From: an uncultured Blautia sp. | GTDB taxonomy: Bacteria; Bacillota_A; Clostridia; Lachnospirales; Lachnospiraceae | Length of the DNA stretch: 57,357 nucleotides | Direction: 5' to 3' | Assembly: GCA_905209435.1 (NCBI GenBank) | Contig: CAJLTE010000010.1 | Location: 1 to 57,357, forward strand | Shown here: piece by piece, positions 54,015-57,357 of the stretch | Layout of the letters: each line of letters starts with the position of its first letter | How positions within the stretch are numbered: the first letter of the stretch is position 1 | Made by a program: the position numbers and the translations under genes | Notes under the pieces: model-generated | Databases searched by the model: none | What the model saw: only the letters and a program-made list of their open reading frames with translations | What the model was told of the DNA's origin: nothing

Positions 54015-54072
54015 GTTACTGTTCATTCCGTGCCCAGTAACACGATTTGCGAAATATTACCTATGAACAGTA
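54015..54072 (-). repeat. 27-nt dispersed hairpin repeat, copy 2, plus nested inverted repeat
   Basis: On the minus strand GTTACTG...CAGTAAC (54041-54015) is the second copy of the hairpin at 33136-33162. A further 10-bp element, ATGAACAGTA (54063-54072), is an exact inverted repeat of TACTGTTCAT (54017-54026) inside it. It lies upstream of the AraC gene, in a gene-free stretch (53833-54172) that otherwise holds only the terminator of the next operon. Confidence 0.6.
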
Positions 54073-54124
54073 GGCCTAGATAACCTGATATTAGCAGATT
54101 TCTCCTGATGCTATGAAAACAACA

Positions 54125-54147
54125 AAAAACTCCCAACACGGGAGTTT
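54125..54147. terminator. Terminator of the GH43-GPH operon
   Basis: AAAACTCCC-AACAC-GGGAGTTTT, perfect 9-bp stem, followed by TTTTTTG on the minus strand, 26 nt past the symporter stop codon. Confidence 0.92.
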
Positions 54148-54172
54148 TCTGTCTTATAAATTTTTAATATTT

Positions 54173-55528
54173 TTAGTTTTCTTTTGCGCGTTTTTCTTCC
54201 AGTCCTTTTGCAATCTGTGGATAAATCTTATCAAGATTGCAGAAGAATAATGCCACGATTCCTACTACAATCAAGATTGCAGGAACCATTGTAAATACTG
54301 TCTTGATTCCTGAAACAGTAACTGCTGTCTGTGCTGCCAGTTTTCCGTCATATGCAGCCCATGCAAGTCCCCATCCTACGATTGCAGAACCAATACCCGC
54401 ACCTACTTTCATACCGAAAGAAGTAACAGAGTTTGTCATTCCATCCAGACGCACACCTGTTTTCCATTCGCCGTAGTCAATAACATCAGCCACCATGGCA
54501 AATAATCCTGCATTATGAGGAATACCGCCAATTCCAAGACATACCAGACCAGCAACCGCAGTTGTAAAGGATGTCTCTGTGAATGCCATGATCAGAACGC
54601 CTGCAAGTTCAATACAGTAACCAATCATCATACTTTTCCATTTTCCAAGTACTTTGTTGATATATGGATAGATCAGATTTCCAATCAGTTTCGGAAGGAT
54701 AAAACATAAAGTAAGAGTTCCCATAAGGCCTGCGTTTCCAAGTACATCTCTTGCATAATAAATACGAAGCCCATTATTTACACCAAGGATTGTATAGTTT
54801 ACAACAAATACAACTGTCAATAACCAGAAATATTTATTTTTGAAAAGTAATTTAAATGATTTGCCAACACTTACTTTTTCTTCTGCATTCTGTTCTTTGG
54901 CAGTATTTTTTTCCAGATTTGTACGTTCCTGTGTACCTGCAAATGTGATCAAAAGCAGAATAATGGCAATTGCCCCGAAAATAACAGCCATTCCTGTCCA
55001 GCCGAATTTTGCTACAAAATTGTTGCAGTTATAATTAATAAAAAGTACCACTGACATAGTTACAAAGAAACGGATAGAGCTCATGGTCACACGGTCTTTT
55101 GGATCTGGTGCTTCCAGTGAAAGTAATGTATTATACGCCAGATTACATGCTGTATAAACTACTACAGCCATTAGTATGTAGGTAATGACTGCATACGTCA
55201 GCTTACCGCCGTCACTCAAACCTTTCGGTATACTGAACATAATTACAAGTCCGATGCCCATCGGAAGGGCAGTCCATAAAATCCATGGTCTTGCTTTTCC
55301 CCATCTTGTATGTGTACGGTCAATAATACTTCCCATGATCAGGTCGGAGATTCCGTCCAGTAATCGTGTTAACAGCATCATGGTTCCAATCGTTGCTGCA
55401 GCAAGTCCTACACTGTCTGTGTAATAAAGAGTCAGGTAAGAACCAATGGTTGTCCATACCAGATTGCATCCGCCGTCTCCTACTGCAAATGCGATGATTT
55501 CTTTCCACGTTGGTCGTTTGTTTTTCAT
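54173..55528 (-). CDS. GPH family sugar:cation symporter
   Basis: A 451-residue twelve-helix GPH transporter, similar in plan to the one at 44095: LLDGISDLIMGSIIDRTHTRWGKARPWI after TM2 and GIPHNAGLFAMVADVIDYGEW with TSFGMKVGAGIGSAIVGW in the second half. It follows the GH43 gene by 28 nt and starts behind AAGGAGGA, so symporter and hydrolase form a two-gene uptake-and-cleavage unit, probably for arabino- or xylo-oligosaccharides. Confidence 0.92.
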   Translation of the reverse strand: MKNKRPTWKEIIAFAVGDGGCNLVWTTIGSYLTLYYTDSVGLAAATIGTMMLLTRLLDGISDLIMGSIIDRTHTRWGKARPWILWTALPMGIGLVIMFSIPKGLSDGGKLTYAVITYILMAVVVYTACNLAYNTLLSLEAPDPKDRVTMSSIRFFVTMSVVLFINYNCNNFVAKFGWTGMAVIFGAIAIILLLITFAGTQERTNLEKNTAKEQNAEEKVSVGKSFKLLFKNKYFWLLTVVFVVNYTILGVNNGLRIYYARDVLGNAGLMGTLTLCFILPKLIGNLIYPYINKVLGKWKSMMIGYCIELAGVLIMAFTETSFTTAVAGLVCLGIGGIPHNAGLFAMVADVIDYGEWKTGVRLDGMTNSVTSFGMKVGAGIGSAIVGWGLAWAAYDGKLAAQTAVTVSGIKTVFTMVPAILIVVGIVALFFCNLDKIYPQIAKGLEEKRAKEN

Positions 55529-55556
55529 TTTCTTCCTCCTTGTCTGTTTTTCTTTT

Positions 55557-56963
55557 TTATTTACTTTTAAGATTCAGTGTTGATAGAGACAGGTGACCTT
55601 TTCCTCTGTATACCAGATATAAAACTCTGTCATTTACAAATGAAATTTCTGTTTCTGCTGCTTTCCACCATGCAGACGACATCAACTTTATAGTACCTTT
55701 TCGTTTATCACCAATCTCTGTATAAATCTCTAACTCTCCATCTGTATCTGTCTGATATATTACTTCTATTTTTCTTGTCTCTGTGAGATTAATGTATTTG
55801 TATCCAATCCTGTTTCCGTCTTTAATATTTGTGATATAACGTTCTCCATTCTCACAAGTCATATATGGGAAATCAACCTCTTTATTGGTCCTTCCCAGAG
55901 AAGATAATGCTCCCATATGTCCGTTTGTAAGATTGCAACAGTATACTGCCGGATAAGAAGCATCCCCTGATAACGGTTTTGGATTCATTCCACTGGTTGT
56001 AATAGTCACCTGCGGGATTTTCCCATTTTCATCAAAAAATATCCGTTCTGCACAGCCCTGACGATTATATTGATTCAGGTAAGTGTGACGATGATAGAAG
56101 ATATACCATTGTCCGTCTACTTCCACTAATCCTCCATGATTATTGCCTACAGACATCAGTTTTTCTTCTTCTTTCCGTCCGCTGTATCCTACATCCCCGT
56201 TGCTTACAATCACTCCTCCGAAAGTAAATCCTTCCATTGGTCTGTCACTGATTGCATAACAGAGCTGATGGGTGTTTACAGATGAATAAACCAGATAAAA
56301 TTTTCCATTTATCTTACGGATAGATGGTCCCTCAAAATATTCATTTCCTTCAAAAGATGTTCCCTTTCCATATTTCAGGCTTGGGATGATTACTTTGGGT
56401 CCTTCTTTCACTGTAAGCATGTCATTTTCTAACTGAAGAACACTGCCTCCTCTCAGATCCTGATCCTTATATCTTGGAATATTGATCATACATGGCGCAA
56501 ATCCAAAATAAAGAAAGTTTCCTTCTTCTGAACAGATAACAGACGGATCATAGGTCTGATTATCAGACATTACTCTTCCATCCTTATAGTGTACTCTTCC
56601 ATAAAATTCATATTTTCCTGCCGGACTATCACTCACTGCAACATGAATGGCATCCTGGAATTTTACACAGTAATATAAATAATATCTCCCGTCACGTCCC
56701 TTCACTACATCCGGTGCATACATAGGAAGCAAGTCTGTATTATATGGATCCTGATCTTTGCGATAAATAATTCCTTCGTACTGCCAGTCAGACAAATCAT
56801 TCGTTGGTGCAGACCATGCTACATAATCAAGCTCACAAAATTCATTTCCATTTTCAAGATCATGACTTCCAAACACATACAATCGGTTGTCAAATACATG
56901 AGGTTCTCCGTCCGGGATGTGCTCATAAAGCGGAAGATACGGATTATGGCACTGAGTTTTCAT
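55557..56963 (-). CDS. GH43 glycosidase (arabinofuranosidase/xylosidase type)
   Basis: A 468-residue GH43 enzyme. The propeller occupies about residues 10-330, with candidate base Asp18 (IPDGEPHVF), pKa modulator Asp139 (TYDPSVI) and acid Glu211 (EYFEGPSI). The C-terminal 120 residues form a beta-sandwich resembling a CBM6-like module. It is more similar to arabinan/arabinofuranosidase-type GH43 than to the XynB type at 22428. No signal peptide. Start ATG 56963 is preceded by GAAAGGAG; an earlier in-frame ATG falls in AT-rich leader sequence. Confidence 0.87.
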   Translation of the reverse strand: MKTQCHNPYLPLYEHIPDGEPHVFDNRLYVFGSHDLENGNEFCELDYVAWSAPTNDLSDWQYEGIIYRKDQDPYNTDLLPMYAPDVVKGRDGRYYLYYCVKFQDAIHVAVSDSPAGKYEFYGRVHYKDGRVMSDNQTYDPSVICSEEGNFLYFGFAPCMINIPRYKDQDLRGGSVLQLENDMLTVKEGPKVIIPSLKYGKGTSFEGNEYFEGPSIRKINGKFYLVYSSVNTHQLCYAISDRPMEGFTFGGVIVSNGDVGYSGRKEEEKLMSVGNNHGGLVEVDGQWYIFYHRHTYLNQYNRQGCAERIFFDENGKIPQVTITTSGMNPKPLSGDASYPAVYCCNLTNGHMGALSSLGRTNKEVDFPYMTCENGERYITNIKDGNRIGYKYINLTETRKIEVIYQTDTDGELEIYTEIGDKRKGTIKLMSSAWWKAAETEISFVNDRVLYLVYRGKGHLSLSTLNLKSK

Positions 56964-57232
56964 AGATTTGTTCTCCTTTCTTTTCTTATTTTTTATCATA
57001 TTTTAAAAAATTTCATGTTTCTCTCTTCTTGTTTACAAAAATTATTCTATCTTGAAACAGCAGATTTGTTCTGTCATTTTTCCCCTTTTTTACTGTCAAA
57101 AAGGGACAGCTTTCTGTGCATATTGTGATATATATCCAAATTATGCCATTCGTTTTTGTGTATATTGCATATTTAAAAAGCAATTTCTTAATCATGTTGA
57201 ACTTATTTTGATATTCCCCAAAAGATTTCTGA

Positions 57233-57270
57233 CACAAAAAAAGAGACAACCACGTTATATGATCATCTCC
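57233..57270 (-). terminator. Terminator of the gene entering from the right edge
   Basis: GAGATGATC pairs with GGTTGTCTC (with wobbles), followed by seven T residues on the minus strand, just past the stop codon at 57284. The remaining stretch 56964-57232 is AT-rich promoter DNA of the GH43 gene, where I cannot place a convincing promoter. Confidence 0.75.
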
Positions 57271-57283
57271 CTTATCCTTATAA

Positions 57284-57357
57284 TTATTTTTTTCTCAAAA
57301 TCTCATGCGGTGCTTCTATCTCATTTGCCAGCGTATGTTCTGTCAGCTCTGATAACA
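57284..57357 (-). CDS. C-terminal fragment of a gene cut by the window edge
   Basis: A minus-strand reading frame enters from the right edge and ends with LSELTEHTLANEIEAPHEIL and a short RKK tail at TAA (57286-57284). A terminator follows at once, which supports a real gene end. Too little is visible to name a product. Confidence 0.6.
   Translation of the reverse strand, partial: LSELTEHTLANEIEAPHEILRKK

Noticed and set aside
57013..57249. Minus-strand 78-codon frame near the right edge
   Set aside because: AT-rich, overlaps the terminator of the incoming gene and the promoter region of the GH43 gene; no domain.

Overview
The window looks like a chromosomal segment of a gut Lachnospiraceae bacterium (Blautia-like; genus not certain). 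The reasons are strong AGGAGG-type ribosome binding sites, Firmicutes-type sigma-A promoters, a YesM/YesN-type two-component system, several AraC/LacI-controlled glycoside hydrolase loci, a CotF-like coat protein and many short rho-independent terminators. There is no rRNA, tRNA, CRISPR array, transposase or phage gene. Most genes lie on the minus strand.

Layout: (1) 96-1843 YitT membrane protein and an RlmI-like methyltransferase. (2) 2421-10776 a YtfQRT/YjfF-type sugar ABC transporter (galactofuranose/pentofuranose type) with a dedicated response regulator and histidine kinase. (3) 11310-14107 a SPASM-like radical SAM protein, a DUF308 membrane protein and a TetR regulator. (4) 14282-17047 a GH3 enzyme with permuted domain order. 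(5) 17252-21525 pstSCAB-phoU, in which PstS is itself circularly permuted. (6) 21906-26756 a small Cys-rich protein, a GH43 beta-xylosidase divergent from an AraC regulator, an internally deleted MATE protein and an ArsC/Spx-like protein. (7) 26753-32806 a complete urease operon ureA-B-C-I-E-F-G-D. (8) 33302-42139 a GH120-type beta-xylosidase and a fructan/oligosaccharide locus (binding protein, two permeases, GH32, LacI) with a set of matching LacI-type operators. (9) 42523-57357 two further MATE transporters and three oligosaccharide modules: GPH symporter + GH5 + AraC; GH3 + AraC; GPH symporter + GH43.

Together the genes describe a commensal that imports short plant oligosaccharides (xylo-, arabino-, fructo- and beta-gluco-oligosaccharides) by ABC and GPH transporters and hydrolyses them inside the cell, since none of the hydrolases shows a signal peptide. 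It captures phosphate through Pst and releases ammonia from urea taken in through UreI. No MsmK-type ATPase or nickel transporter is in the window, so both must be supplied from elsewhere.

The least explained material is non-coding: two copies of a 215-nt near-palindromic element with compensatory base changes; a 190-nt multi-stem element in the predicted leader of lacI, bounded by 11-bp inverted repeats; a near-consensus promoter that runs straight into a strong terminator upstream of ureA; a 27-nt hairpin found in two distant intergenic regions; and a 20-bp tandem array upstream of the ArsC-like gene. The most striking coding oddities are the circularly permuted PstS, the permuted GH3 and the MATE gene with a clean in-frame deletion.
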